From the NCBI RefSeq assembly GCF_014652795.1, contig NZ_BMZM01000004.1, forward strand, positions 248,001-312,000: 64,000 bases of DNA, given 5' to 3'. The notes under the pieces were generated by a model. It saw only the letters and a program-made list of their open reading frames with translations, made no database searches and was not told where the DNA came from. How positions within the stretch are numbered: the first letter of the stretch is position 1; every line of letters begins with the position of its first letter. The position numbers and the translations under genes were made by a program. The stretch is from Kushneria pakistanensis. Lineage in GTDB: Bacteria > Pseudomonadota > Gammaproteobacteria > Pseudomonadales > Halomonadaceae. Of this stretch, positions 1 to 8,640 are shown in pieces.

Positions 1-18
1 GGCCTATCGAGAGGATCA

Positions 19-50
19 CTGACGCTGATGCCACACATCGTCGGCGTCAG
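19..50. other. Hairpin at window edge
   Basis: A nested inverted repeat: outer arms CTGACGC (19-25) and GCGTCAG (44-50), inner arms GATG (27-30) and CATC (36-39). It sits just past the stop of the leftward GntR gene and may end its transcript, but there is no run of T on either side. Confidence 0.3.
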
Positions 51-61
51 CATTGGTGCTA

Positions 62-760
62 TCAGGCGTGCGCCTGGCCCAGCCGCTGCATCGAGGCCAC
101 CAGGTCGTTGAAGCGCTCCCCCTGAAGCAGGACATGTCCCCTTAGTTCGCACTGCGCCGTCTCGGCATCACCTGCCATCAGGGCCGCAACGATGCGCTCA
201 TGCTCGCACCAGGAACTTTCCAGCCGGTGTCTTGCGTGTAGCTGCAGGCGTCGATAGGGCTTTAGCATGGCGTGCAGGCGTCTGGCTTCCTGGGCCAGAA
301 AAGCGTTGTGACTGCCTTCATAGATCAGGCGATGAAACTCGCCGTTTTCATAGTAATACCCGTTGATATCCCCTTCGAGCATGCACTGGCGACAGGCGGC
401 CTGCGCCTTTTGCAGCGTGGCCAGGGCGTCGTCGTTCATGCGTCTTGCGGCCAGCCGACCGCACATGCCCTCAAGCTCTGCCATGACTTCAAAGCGCTCG
501 ACCAGTTCGGTCACGCTCAGACGTGCCACAAAGGTGCCGCGCTTGGGCGCCACCTTCACCATGCCGGAGGCGGCCAACTGGGTCAGTGCCTCGCGGATGG
601 GCGTGCGTGAACACTGATACTGACGGGCCAGTGCTTCGGGGTCGAGGCGGTCGCCCGGGGCGTAATGGCCTTCGACAATGGCATCTTCCAGCAGATCACG
701 AAGCCGCTGCGCCTGGGGAATACGCCTTCCTGGACTTTCATTCAATAGACTTTCTCCCAT
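62..760 (-). CDS. matR: GntR/FadR-family regulator of malonate genes (MatR-like)
   Basis: A 232-residue regulator with an N-terminal GntR winged helix (sequence YQCSRTPIREALTQLAASGMV, the usual SRTPVREAL recognition helix) and a C-terminal all-helical FCD ligand domain with several Glu, His and Arg positions typical of the family. The frame is open up to 871, but the start MGESLLNES at 760 is chosen because the extra 37 residues would cover the divergent promoter. It is divergent from the malonyl-CoA decarboxylase gene, the arrangement of matR and matABC in rhizobia. It most likely senses malonate and represses the mat/mad genes; that role is inferred from the context. Confidence 0.85.
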   Translation of the reverse strand: MGESLLNESPGRRIPQAQRLRDLLEDAIVEGHYAPGDRLDPEALARQYQCSRTPIREALTQLAASGMVKVAPKRGTFVARLSVTELVERFEVMAELEGMCGRLAARRMNDDALATLQKAQAACRQCMLEGDINGYYYENGEFHRLIYEGSHNAFLAQEARRLHAMLKPYRRLQLHARHRLESSWCEHERIVAALMAGDAETAQCELRGHVLLQGERFNDLVASMQRLGQAHA

Positions 761-788
761 GTTGACACCCTCGGGCAGCGCGCGGATT

Positions 789-839
789 GTTATATATAAC
801 AGTGCGGTGACATGTATATGAAAAGATGTATATGAAAAG
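789..839. promoter_or_regulatory. Divergent control region with palindrome and tandem repeat
   Basis: Between matR and matA lie a perfect 12-bp palindrome GTTATATATAAC (789-800) and a perfect tandem duplication of the 14-mer ATGTATATGAAAAG (812-825 and 826-839). GntR/FCD regulators bind short AT-rich palindromes, so the palindrome is a candidate MatR operator. The tandem copy also contains the TGTATA core. Confidence 0.55.
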
Positions 840-916
840 TAACTTTCGCCTCGATGACAAGCAATAGCCATCGCCGGGCGTCGGGATCTCCGTTCACGCC
901 ACCGAAGAGGGCTGCC

Positions 917-2278
917 ATGAACGTCAACATGAATTTTCTCCAGGAGCTGCTGTCCGGGCTTGAACGCCGCACCCGTGAGCGTTTTCGCAGCACCGGTGGT
1001 GAGAGTAACGACAGGACCGCAAGTCTGGCGCAGCTGGCCTCAAGCTGTGAAACGCTCATGCAGCGCGGTGGGGAAGCCTCCCAGATCCTGATCGCCCAGC
1101 AGGCCCTGATGCGCTATCGAAGCCTGGATGACGCTGACAGGCTGGCCTTTTTCGAAATGCTCGCCGAGCACTACGCCGCTGACGCCGACGATATCCACAA
1201 GGCCTACCGTGACTGGAGCGAGAAGGAAGACAACGCCACGCTTCAAAAGCTTTTTGCCGCCTGCGAGCCGCGCCGCCAGCACCTTTTGCGCCGACTCAAT
1301 CTGTGCCCGGGCGGCACCTATGAGCTGGTGGCCATGCGCGCCGATCTGCTGCGCTTTTTGAAAACGAATCCCGAACTTGCCCCGCTGGATGATGACTTTG
1401 CCCACCTGTTCGCTTCCTGGTTCAACCGCGGCTTTTTAATGCTGGAAAGCATCGGCTGGAATACCCCGGCGGCGGTGCTGGAAAAGATCATTCGCTATGA
1501 AGCGGTCCACGCCATTCAGGACTGGTCGGACCTGCGCCGCCGGCTCGATCCCGGTGATCGGCGCTGCTACGCCTTCTTCCACCCGGCGACCGGTGATGAA
1601 CCGCTGATCTTTGTCGAAGTGGCGCTGTGCAAGGGCATTCCCGACAACATTCAGACCATTCTGGCTGGCGGTGAGGAGATTGCGCCGGGCGAGGCGGATA
1701 CGGCAGCGTTTTACAGCATCAGCAACTGTCAGAGCGGGCTCAAGGGCATCTCGTTTGGCAACTTCCTGATCAAGCAGGTGGTGCAGGAGCTCAAGAAGGA
1801 CCTGCCGGGACTGGTCAATTTCGTCACGCTCTCGCCGGTCCCGGGTTTTGCCCGCTGGCTGTCCACGCAGCGTGAGGAGGGCGAACTGCCGGAAGACGAT
1901 GAGGTCTGCGTCGCGCTTGATCGGGCCAGCTGGACCCTCGATCAAAAGGAGCGCCAGCGCCTGGCCCCCGAGCTTCGTGCACTGGCCGCGCACTATCTGC
2001 TGGACGCGCGCAGCACAAAGGGTCAGCCGCTGGACCCGGTGGCGCGCTTTCATCTGGGCAATGGCGCCAGCCTGCATCGCATCAACTGGCCGGGGGATAC
2101 CTCCGAGAAGGGCTGTCAGCAGGCCCACGGCCTGATGGTCAACTACCTCTACGAGATCGATCGCATCGAGCAGAACCATGAGGCCTTCAGCCGTGAGGGC
2201 ACCGTGGTCTGTACCAGCGATATTCGTCGCCAGGCCAGAGCCGGGCGCAAGCGCCTTGTCTCGCGGGACAATGCCTGA
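917..2278 (+). CDS. matA: Malonyl-CoA decarboxylase
   Basis: A 453-residue malonyl-CoA decarboxylase (MCD family), which converts malonyl-CoA to acetyl-CoA and CO2. Family blocks are all visible: FNRGFLMLESIGWNTPA, SISNCQSGLKGISFGNFLIK, the NFVTLSPVPGFARWL block holding the presumed catalytic Ser, and FHLGNGASLHRINW holding the presumed catalytic His. The frame runs from 854, but the ATG at 917 has a GAAGAGG ribosome site and matches the family N-terminus. With the next gene it makes acetyl-CoA from free malonate in the cytoplasm. The gap to matB is 90 bases, so co-transcription is likely. Confidence 0.93.
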   Translation: MNVNMNFLQELLSGLERRTRERFRSTGGESNDRTASLAQLASSCETLMQRGGEASQILIAQQALMRYRSLDDADRLAFFEMLAEHYAADADDIHKAYRDWSEKEDNATLQKLFAACEPRRQHLLRRLNLCPGGTYELVAMRADLLRFLKTNPELAPLDDDFAHLFASWFNRGFLMLESIGWNTPAAVLEKIIRYEAVHAIQDWSDLRRRLDPGDRRCYAFFHPATGDEPLIFVEVALCKGIPDNIQTILAGGEEIAPGEADTAAFYSISNCQSGLKGISFGNFLIKQVVQELKKDLPGLVNFVTLSPVPGFARWLSTQREEGELPEDDEVCVALDRASWTLDQKERQRLAPELRALAAHYLLDARSTKGQPLDPVARFHLGNGASLHRINWPGDTSEKGCQQAHGLMVNYLYEIDRIEQNHEAFSREGTVVCTSDIRRQARAGRKRLVSRDNA

Positions 2279-2368
2279 ATCGAGGCCTGGGGCGATCAAC
2301 GAGACGAGCACGGCACCCGGCCCCTCTCGGGGCGGCAGGGGTAAAAGGATCTACCGGCAGGAGTTTCC

Positions 2369-3907
2369 ATGAACCATAACCTTTATCTGCAGTTCTATCC
2401 CCATTTCGAGCGCCACCCCGACAAGGTGCTGATCGACACTCCCGAAGGGCATCAATACCGCTACGCCGACGTACTGGCCCAGTCACGTCGCTTTGCCAGC
2501 GTTCTGCAAACGCTGGGCGTGACGCCGGGCGATCGCGTGGTGGTGCAGGTCGACAAGAGTGCGCAGGCACTGATGCTCTATCTGGCCGCGCTGCAGGTGG
2601 GGGCGGCCTGGCTGCCGCTCAATACCGCCTATACCGAGTCGGAGATCGAATACTTTTTGGGTGACGCCGAACCGCGGCTATATATCTGCCGTCCGGATGA
2701 TCTCGAACAGGCCCGGGCGCTTGCCAGCCGCTGCGGTGTAGCCCATGTGGAGAGTCTGGGTGTGGCAGGTGACGGCACCCTGATGGAGAAGGCCGATGGG
2801 GCCTTCGAGGAGACGCGGATCGCCGAGGTGGACCGCGACGATCTGGCCTCGATTTTATATACCTCCGGCACTACCGGACGTTCCAAGGGCGCGATGCTGA
2901 CCCACGGCAACCTGGCCGCCAACAGTCAGGCGCTGGTCGAGACCTGGCAGTTCTCTGATGCCGACCACCTACTGCACGCGCTGCCGATCTTTCATACCCA
3001 CGGCCTGTTTGTGGCCTGCAACGTCACCCTCATGGTGGGCGGCTCGATGACGCTGCTGCCAAAACTGGATATCGAGCAGCTGCTGGATCTGATGCCGCGC
3101 GCCACGGTGCTGATGGGCGTGCCAACCTTCTATACAAGGCTGCTGACAAGCCCGCGGCTGGATCGCGAACGTGCTGCCGGCATGCGCCTTTTCATCTCGG
3201 GTTCGGCGCCGCTGCTGGCCGAGACCCACCGCGAGTTCTTCGAGCGCACCGGTCATGCCATTTTAGAGCGCTACGGCATGACCGAGACCAACATGAACAC
3301 CTCCAACCCCTACGACGGAGAGCGCCGCCCCGGCACGGTCGGCATGGCGCTGCCCGGCAGCGAGGTGCGCATTACCGACCGCGACAGCGGCAAGCCTCTG
3401 CCCGATGGTGAAACGGGACTGGTCGAGGTGCGTGGGCCCAACGTGTTCAAGGGCTACTGGCGCATGCCGGACAAGACCCGCGAAGAGTTTCGTGACGACG
3501 GCTTTTTTATCACCGGTGATCTGGGGCTGATCGATGAGCACGGCTATCTCAATATCGTCGGGCGCGACAAGGATCTGGTGATCTCGGGGGGCTACAACGT
3601 CTACCCGAAGGAGATCGAGCAGTGGATCGATGCGCTGCCGGAGGTGGCGGAGTCAGCCGTCATCGGGGTGCATCATCCGGATCTGGGTGAGGGCGTCACG
3701 GCGGCAGTCGTGCTGCGGGACAATGCGCGTCTTGATGAGGCACAGGTGCTGGCGGCACTGAAGGACAAGCTGGCCCGCTACAAGCAGCCCGGGCGCGTAT
3801 TCTTTATCGATGCGCTGCCGCGCAACGTGATGGGCAAGGTGCAAAAGAATGTGCTGCGCGAGCGCTACGCGGATACCTATCAGCAGGCGGCCGCTGCCCA
3901 CCCCTAA
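2369..3907 (+). CDS. matB: Malonyl-CoA synthetase
   Basis: A 512-residue AMP-forming acyl-CoA synthetase that would activate malonate with ATP and CoA. Visible motifs in order: the P-loop-like ILYTSGTTGRSKGAMLTHGN (near residues 163-182), the aromatic/acyl block ERYGMTETNMNTSNP with PGTVGMALPG, the GDLG motif, the GRDKDLVISGGYNVYPKEIE hinge, and the catalytic Lys in RNVMGKVQKN near the C-terminus. The MTETNMNTSNPYDGERRPGTVG stretch is characteristic of MatB rather than acetyl- or fatty-acyl synthetases. It lies between matA and the malonate carrier genes. Confidence 0.93.
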   Translation: MNHNLYLQFYPHFERHPDKVLIDTPEGHQYRYADVLAQSRRFASVLQTLGVTPGDRVVVQVDKSAQALMLYLAALQVGAAWLPLNTAYTESEIEYFLGDAEPRLYICRPDDLEQARALASRCGVAHVESLGVAGDGTLMEKADGAFEETRIAEVDRDDLASILYTSGTTGRSKGAMLTHGNLAANSQALVETWQFSDADHLLHALPIFHTHGLFVACNVTLMVGGSMTLLPKLDIEQLLDLMPRATVLMGVPTFYTRLLTSPRLDRERAAGMRLFISGSAPLLAETHREFFERTGHAILERYGMTETNMNTSNPYDGERRPGTVGMALPGSEVRITDRDSGKPLPDGETGLVEVRGPNVFKGYWRMPDKTREEFRDDGFFITGDLGLIDEHGYLNIVGRDKDLVISGGYNVYPKEIEQWIDALPEVAESAVIGVHHPDLGEGVTAAVVLRDNARLDEAQVLAALKDKLARYKQPGRVFFIDALPRNVMGKVQKNVLRERYADTYQQAAAAHP

Positions 3908-3959
3908 GACCTGCGCAACACCATCTACAACAACAAGGGGTAACCGTGGCGTCGTTATC

Positions 3960-3996
3960 GACCGTGACCCCCGCAGCGCTTCTGCGGTGGACGGTC
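3960..3996. other. Hairpin between matB and madL
   Basis: Nested stem in the 117-base gap before madL: outer arms GACCGT/ACGGTC (3960-3965, 3991-3996), inner arms CCGCAG/CTGCGG (3971-3976, 3982-3987). With no T run it is more likely an mRNA processing or stability element than a terminator, separating enzyme from transporter expression. Confidence 0.35.
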
Positions 3997-4024
3997 TGAT
4001 CCAACAAATACAAGGAGATGCATC

Positions 4025-4432
4025 ATGGTGATTTATGGCGTGGCACTGCTGGCCGGCTGCATGCTGGTCGGTCTGATCATTGGCGATGTGCTGGGGCAGC
4101 TGTTGGGCATCAATGCCAATCTGGGCGGCGTGGGGATCGCCATGCTGCTGCTGATTTTTGTGACCGGCTATCTGAAAACGCATGACCATCTGCCGGAGAG
4201 CACCGAAAGCGGGATCAACTTCTGGAATGCGATGTATATCCCCATCGTGGTGGCGATGGCGGCCAGTCAGAACGTGGCGGCCGCCTTCAGCGGTGGCATG
4301 GTGGCGATTCTGGCCGGTGCCCTGGCGCTCGTGCTGGGTCTGGCGCTGGTGCCGGTACTCACCGGCAAGCGCGTGGATGAAGCCCGGCCACTGGATGCGC
4401 AGCCCATGCAGGTTCATGGCAGAAGCCGTTAA
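4025..4432 (+). CDS. madL: Malonate transporter subunit MadL
   Basis: A 135-residue integral membrane protein with four hydrophobic segments. It matches the small MadL subunit of the Malonomonas-type Na+-coupled malonate carrier: N-terminal VIYGVALLAGCMLVGLIIGDVLGQLLG, then NLGGVGIAMLLLI, and the NFWNAMYIPIVVAMAASQNV block. AAGGAG lies 7 bases before the ATG. MadM follows after 24 bases, and the two subunits act together in the inner membrane. Confidence 0.92.
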   Translation: MVIYGVALLAGCMLVGLIIGDVLGQLLGINANLGGVGIAMLLLIFVTGYLKTHDHLPESTESGINFWNAMYIPIVVAMAASQNVAAAFSGGMVAILAGALALVLGLALVPVLTGKRVDEARPLDAQPMQVHGRSR

Positions 4433-4456
4433 CCGATCACGCCCCTGGAGTGTGCC

Positions 4457-5218
4457 ATGAACGATTCCATCATGACGCTGTTGGACAAGTATCACCTGAT
4501 TGCCGCCTTTGCCGTGATCGGCCTGACCATGTTCGTCTCGCACTGGATGAGCAAACACCTGACCGCCAATCGACTGCACGGCTCGGCGATCGCCATTTTG
4601 ATCGGGCTGGCGCTGGCCTACTTTGGCGGCATCTATACCGGCGGCAGCCACGGGCTGGCGGATGTGTCGCTGTTTACCGGACTGGGCCTGATGGGCGGCG
4701 GGATGCTGCGTGATCTGGCGATCATCGCCACCGCCTATGGGGTGCGCTTTTCCGAGATTAAAAAGGCCGGCATGCGCGGGTTGATTGCGCTCTTTGCCGG
4801 TGTGCTGGTGTCCTTTTTCGCCGGCGCCGTAGTGGCCGTGGGCTTTGGCTACACCAGTGCGGTGGATATCACCACCATTGCCGCCGGCGCCGTCACCTAC
4901 ATCGTCGGGCCGGTCACCGGCGCCACGCTCGGGGCCAGCTCCGAGGTCGTGGCGCTCTCGATTGCGGCAGGGCTGGTGAAGTCAATTCTGACCATGATCG
5001 TGACCCCCATGGTGGCGCGCATGATCGGGCTGGATAACCCGCGCTCGGCGATGATCTTTGGCGGGCTGATCGGCACGACCAGCGGTGTGGCAGCAGGCCT
5101 TGCGGCCACCGATGCACGGCTGGTGCCCTATGGGGCTATGACGGCGACCTTCTACACCGGGCTGGGAATACTGCTGGCCCCGACGCTGTTGTTTCTGGCC
5201 GTACGGCTGTTTTTCTAA
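4457..5218 (+). CDS. madM: Malonate transporter subunit MadM
   Basis: A 253-residue multi-span membrane protein, the large MadM subunit. It has the repeated Gly/Ala-rich transmembrane segments and the ITTIAAGAVTYIVGPVTGATLGASSEVVALSIAAGLVKSI and FGGLIGTTSGVAAGLAATD blocks of the family. GGAG is 7 bases ahead of the ATG. It is the last gene of the malonate operon; the next gene is convergent. MadLM imports malonate that MatB then activates. Confidence 0.92.
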   Translation: MNDSIMTLLDKYHLIAAFAVIGLTMFVSHWMSKHLTANRLHGSAIAILIGLALAYFGGIYTGGSHGLADVSLFTGLGLMGGGMLRDLAIIATAYGVRFSEIKKAGMRGLIALFAGVLVSFFAGAVVAVGFGYTSAVDITTIAAGAVTYIVGPVTGATLGASSEVVALSIAAGLVKSILTMIVTPMVARMIGLDNPRSAMIFGGLIGTTSGVAAGLAATDARLVPYGAMTATFYTGLGILLAPTLLFLAVRLFF

Positions 5219-5274
5219 CCCCGGGGGCAAGGACAGGGCAGCGACTCATCAAAAGAGGTGACGCTTCCAGCGGT

Positions 5275-6198
5275 TTACTCTTCCAGAAAGTAGTCGCTGT
5301 CCAGCCGCTTGATCTCGAAGCGATCAACGGTCGAAACGCCGACGTTGTGATCGATCATCAGACGCGCCAGTTGCGGGCCATCGATCAGGATGATGCGGGT
5401 TTCAAGCCCGGTCACGTACTCCTGTGCCTCGCGGGTGAAGTTTGAGGTGGTGATAAATACGCCCTTGCGCGCCCGCCTGCCAGCCAACGCCCCGGAAAAC
5501 TTCTGGATATCGGGGCGGCCCACCGGGTTGCTCCAGCGCTTGGCCTGCAGATAGATCGTCTCAAGGCCGAGCGGGTCTTCGTTGATGATGCCATCAATGC
5601 CGCCGTCCCCGCTTTGCCCCACGTTCTGACCGGCCGATTCGCCGCAGCCGTAGCCCATGGTCATCAGCACATCGATGACCAGCTGCTCAAAGCGCGCCGG
5701 GTGGATCTGCTGCATGCGCTCGATCAGATCGAACTCGAGATCGGCACGAATGGCGCGCCACGACACCTCCATGCTCTCCAACGGCGTCAGGCAGTCCGGC
5801 ACATCCTCGATGGTGTCGTTATCCTCCGGACCGCGGGGGCGGGGCGCACTGCTCCCGGTGCGGCGGCGAAACTCCCGAAACGATTCAAAGCCCATCAGAT
5901 AGGCCATGTCGATGTGGCGCACTTCGCGCAGGGTGATATAGCCCTGCGGCGTGATCGCCACCAGCCCGCGCCCGCGGGATTCCAGAAGCCCCGCCTTGCG
6001 CAGATAGCTGGCAGCCCAGGTGACGCGGTTGTTGAACAGGTACTGCTGGCCGCTGGGGCTGAGCTGATGGCGCTCCTGCGGGCTCAGCTCAAAGGCATCG
6101 GCAAGCGGCGCGTAGCTGTCGCGCAGGCGCAGCGTCCCGGCCCCGGCGGCCAGCTGCAGCAGGGGATACATCAGGGCGTGAAAATCGGGAATCGGCAT
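5275..6198 (-). CDS. mrr: Mrr-type restriction endonuclease
   Basis: A 307-residue type IV restriction enzyme. The N-terminal about 90 residues form the winged-helix Mrr_N domain (MYPLLQLAAGAGTLRLRDSYAPLADAFELS...). The C-terminal Mrr_cat domain carries the PD-(D/E)xK-type core FEQLVIDVLMTMGYG...GDGGIDGIINEDPLGLETIYLQAKRW (Asp of GGIDG, Gln-Ala-Lys of the catalytic strand), followed by KGVFITTSNFTREAQEY. Mrr cleaves methylated foreign DNA. It stands alone between convergent madM and rstB, without a methylase, as expected for type IV systems. Confidence 0.9.
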   Translation of the reverse strand: MPIPDFHALMYPLLQLAAGAGTLRLRDSYAPLADAFELSPQERHQLSPSGQQYLFNNRVTWAASYLRKAGLLESRGRGLVAITPQGYITLREVRHIDMAYLMGFESFREFRRRTGSSAPRPRGPEDNDTIEDVPDCLTPLESMEVSWRAIRADLEFDLIERMQQIHPARFEQLVIDVLMTMGYGCGESAGQNVGQSGDGGIDGIINEDPLGLETIYLQAKRWSNPVGRPDIQKFSGALAGRRARKGVFITTSNFTREAQEYVTGLETRIILIDGPQLARLMIDHNVGVSTVDRFEIKRLDSDYFLEE

Positions 6199-6290
6199 CG
6201 GTTATCGGCTCGTCATGACAATGCGCTCGGGGCCTCGCATCCTGACGTGCATTGTCGCCCAATCGCGGGGCGGGATAAAACATTGGGCGC

Positions 6291-7589
6291 TCATTGTGGC
6301 TGAGGCAGTCGAATTTGAAAGCCTGCGCCCCCCAGAGGCGCGTCTTCAATGGTCAGGCTGCCATCCTGCACCGTGATGGCCTCGCGACTGATGGCAAGTC
6401 CCAGTCCGAAGCCACCCGTGGCACGATCGCGGCTTCTGTCCAGACGGTAGAAGGGCGTAAAGATATTGGCCTTTTCGTCGTCAGGAATACCGATACCGTC
6501 ATCCTCTACCTGAATGCACAGCATGCCATCGCGGTGAGTGGCCGTGATTCGAATGTGCTGTCGGCAATAGCGCATGGCGTTGCTGATCAGATTCTGCAGG
6601 GCCCGGGCGGTGAGACGCGGCTCCAGGGTGACCGGTGTGCCGGCCTCGATATGCACCTCAAGGTTGATGTGGCGCTCCTCGAGCGGTTCGGCAAAGGCGC
6701 TGAGCACGCTGTCCAGATACGCCTCGATGGTGAGGGTGGTTTTTTCAAGATGCTGTCGAGGGGACTGCAGACGCGTATAGGAGAGAAGCTCCTGCACCAG
6801 CGCGTTGAGCTCGTTGATGTGGGTCTTCATCTCATCAATACGTCTGGCGGCCTCGGGGGTCATGGGGGTGTCGGCGACCAGTGCCAGACCGAAATCGAGC
6901 CGGGACAGCGGCGTGCGAAGCTCGTGGGAGACGGCGTTGATCAGATCGCGCTGGCGGGCCAAAAGCCCTTCAAGCTCGTCGGCCATGCCATCAAAGACGC
7001 CGGCCAGCTCGCCCAGGTTCGAGTGGGCGGGGATTTCGGTACGGGCATCGAGATGCCCCTGGCCCAGCCGCCGCGCCGTGGCCTTCAGGCGTTCGAGATC
7101 CTGCCAGTGCGGTCGCCACCAGAGAAATACGCCACCCATTAAAATGGCGCCGATCAGCAAATTGGTGAGCCAGTAGATCAGATCGATATCCAGCGGCAGG
7201 GCGTCCATCGAAATTTCGAGCAGCTGACCATCACCAATGTAGAGGCGTACCTTTTCCGGCAGTCCGTCGGCATCCAGCGTGACAAGCGGTTTGCCACGCA
7301 TGAGCTTGTGGCGTTCGTGCGCACCGATATCGGATGTATCGATCGGCAGCATCCTGAGCCGCTCGGCCGGAAACCTGGCCGCCAGCTCCGGCATCTGCTC
7401 GCTGCGCTCTTTGGGCGTCAGATCGGCCAGACGGTCCTCAAGCAGATAGAGAATCCCCTGATACTGCGCCACGCCGTAGCTTTCAAGGCGGTGCTTGAAC
7501 AGATTGATGACCAGCCAGGGCACGGCATAGGAGGCCGCGCCGTAGCTGATCAGCAAAATGAGAAACAGTCGAATCAATATTCTGGGCAT
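6291..7589 (-). CDS. rstB: Sensor histidine kinase, RstB-like
   Basis: A 432-residue inner-membrane kinase, almost the length of E. coli RstB (433). Order: TM1 (about 5-27), a short periplasmic domain of about 105 residues, TM2 (LLIGAILMGGVFLWW), HAMP, the H-box HELRTPLSRLDFGLAL, then the HATPase with N box NLISNAMRYC, G1 DDGIGIPDDE and G2 GGFGLGLAISREA. It lies 34 bases after rstA on the same strand. The signal is unknown; in E. coli RstB is linked to PhoP/Mg2+ and acid. The neighbouring arn operon suggests an envelope-stress input here. Confidence 0.85.
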   Translation of the reverse strand: MPRILIRLFLILLISYGAASYAVPWLVINLFKHRLESYGVAQYQGILYLLEDRLADLTPKERSEQMPELAARFPAERLRMLPIDTSDIGAHERHKLMRGKPLVTLDADGLPEKVRLYIGDGQLLEISMDALPLDIDLIYWLTNLLIGAILMGGVFLWWRPHWQDLERLKATARRLGQGHLDARTEIPAHSNLGELAGVFDGMADELEGLLARQRDLINAVSHELRTPLSRLDFGLALVADTPMTPEAARRIDEMKTHINELNALVQELLSYTRLQSPRQHLEKTTLTIEAYLDSVLSAFAEPLEERHINLEVHIEAGTPVTLEPRLTARALQNLISNAMRYCRQHIRITATHRDGMLCIQVEDDGIGIPDDEKANIFTPFYRLDRSRDRATGGFGLGLAISREAITVQDGSLTIEDAPLGGAGFQIRLPQPQ

Positions 7590-7623
7590 GCGCGCTCTTT
7601 GACATGTGCGTTTGTCAGTATCA

Positions 7624-8322
7624 TCAGACTTCCCATTCGGTGCGGCTCATCAGATAGCCACGCCCCCAGACGGTCTTGATGCGCCGCGGATCGTTGCCGG
7701 CATCTTCAAAGCGTCGCCGGAGCTTGGAAATGGCGACATCGACCGTGCGATCAACGCCGTTGAACTCGATGCCGCGCACCTGCTGAAGCAGCTGATCACG
7801 GCTCTGGACCTCGCCGGCATGTCGGGCCAGCGCCACCAGCACGTTGAACTCGGCACTCGACATGTCGATCTCGCGACCCTGCCAGTGCACCAGGCGCTCA
7901 CTGGTATCGATGTGCAGCTGTCCGATCACGATACGATCGTCCGGTACGGTTTCGGGCGGGGTGCTGCGACGCAGCAGGGTGCGAATGCGGGCCAGCAGAA
8001 GGCGCGGTTCACACGGCTTTGGAATGTAATCATCGGCGCCCATCTCAAGGCCCAGCACCTGATCATGGGTATCGTCCCGGGCGGTAAGCATCAGAATCGG
8101 CAGCCCCGGATAATCGCGGCGCAGCTGCTGACAGACCCTGAGCCCGTCCATGCCCGGCAGCATCACATCAAGGATGACCAGCACCGGCTTTAGTCGGCGA
8201 ACATGTTCGCAGGCCGTATCCCCACGTGCGGTGGTATGCACCCGGTAGCCGTGCTGGCCCAGATAGGCCGCTATCAGCTCGGCAAGCGGGGTGTCGTCTT
8301 CAACAAGCAGCAGATCGCCCAT
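7624..8322 (-). CDS. rstA: Response regulator, OmpR family, RstA-like
   Basis: A 232-residue OmpR/PhoB-type regulator. The receiver has the acidic pair ED at 8-9, the phosphoacceptor Asp52 in VILDVMLPGMDG, Thr80 and Lys102 in KP. The C-terminal DNA-binding wing includes RDQLLQQVRGIEFNGVDRTVDVAISKLRRRFED and VWGRGYLM. It is divergent from arnB, with only about 70 bases to the first conserved element of the arn promoter. It is the most obvious candidate to bind the direct repeats found before both arnB and the RND pump genes; this is inference. Confidence 0.87.
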   Translation of the reverse strand: MGDLLLVEDDTPLAELIAAYLGQHGYRVHTTARGDTACEHVRRLKPVLVILDVMLPGMDGLRVCQQLRRDYPGLPILMLTARDDTHDQVLGLEMGADDYIPKPCEPRLLLARIRTLLRRSTPPETVPDDRIVIGQLHIDTSERLVHWQGREIDMSSAEFNVLVALARHAGEVQSRDQLLQQVRGIEFNGVDRTVDVAISKLRRRFEDAGNDPRRIKTVWGRGYLMSRTEWEV

Positions 8323-8392
8323 CGGTAAGGTTCCGTCTCCACGAAAGCGCCAGCATACCCTGGACCCGGGGACATGCCGGTGATGGTTAATA

Positions 8393-8449
8393 CTTTTTCA
8401 CAACTTCCACCGACTCTTTTACACCTGCTCAAAAGCCGATCGTTAGTAT
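8393..8449 (+). promoter_or_regulatory. arn operon promoter and putative regulator direct repeat
   Basis: Three elements are visible: CTTTTTCACA (8393-8402), CTTTTACACC (8416-8425) exactly 23 bases later, and a -10-like TAGTAT (8444-8449) 20 bases after TTTACA. The 23-base repeat distance (two DNA turns) suits an OmpR-family dimer or dimer pair, and the poor -35/long spacer suits an activated promoter. The same three elements at identical distances occur at 18026-18082. Confidence 0.6.
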
Positions 8450-8482
8450 CAGCACTCCCGCATTTGCCGGGGTTTTCTTCTC

Positions 8483-8626
8483 ATGCTGACGGTCACGACG
8501 CTTCTTCTGTTGAAGGTCACGGCGTCACGGCCGGCGCCAACAGCGCTCGGCGCGACAAGAAAAACACCGGGCAAAATCGGGACGGCGCTGTCAGCACTGT
8601 CGGCGCCGGGTTTTCCTACTACCTGA
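8483..8626 (+). other. Possible leader ORF upstream of arnB
   Basis: An open frame of 47 codons (MLTVTTLLLLKVTASRP...) starts 34 bases after the -10 and ends 14 bases before the arnB ATG. A CCGGGG stretch lies 12 bases upstream as a weak ribosome site. Its first codons and upstream bases resemble the start of the RND adaptor gene at 18109, so it may be a translated leader or a leftover of a copied promoter segment. The evidence is only positional. Confidence 0.25.
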
Positions 8627-8640
8627 CCACCGAGCACGCC

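Noticed and set aside
8374-8640. Upstream extension of arnB to the first in-frame ATG
   Set aside because: It would put the promoter elements and -10 inside the coding region and adds 89 residues absent from ArnB proteins.
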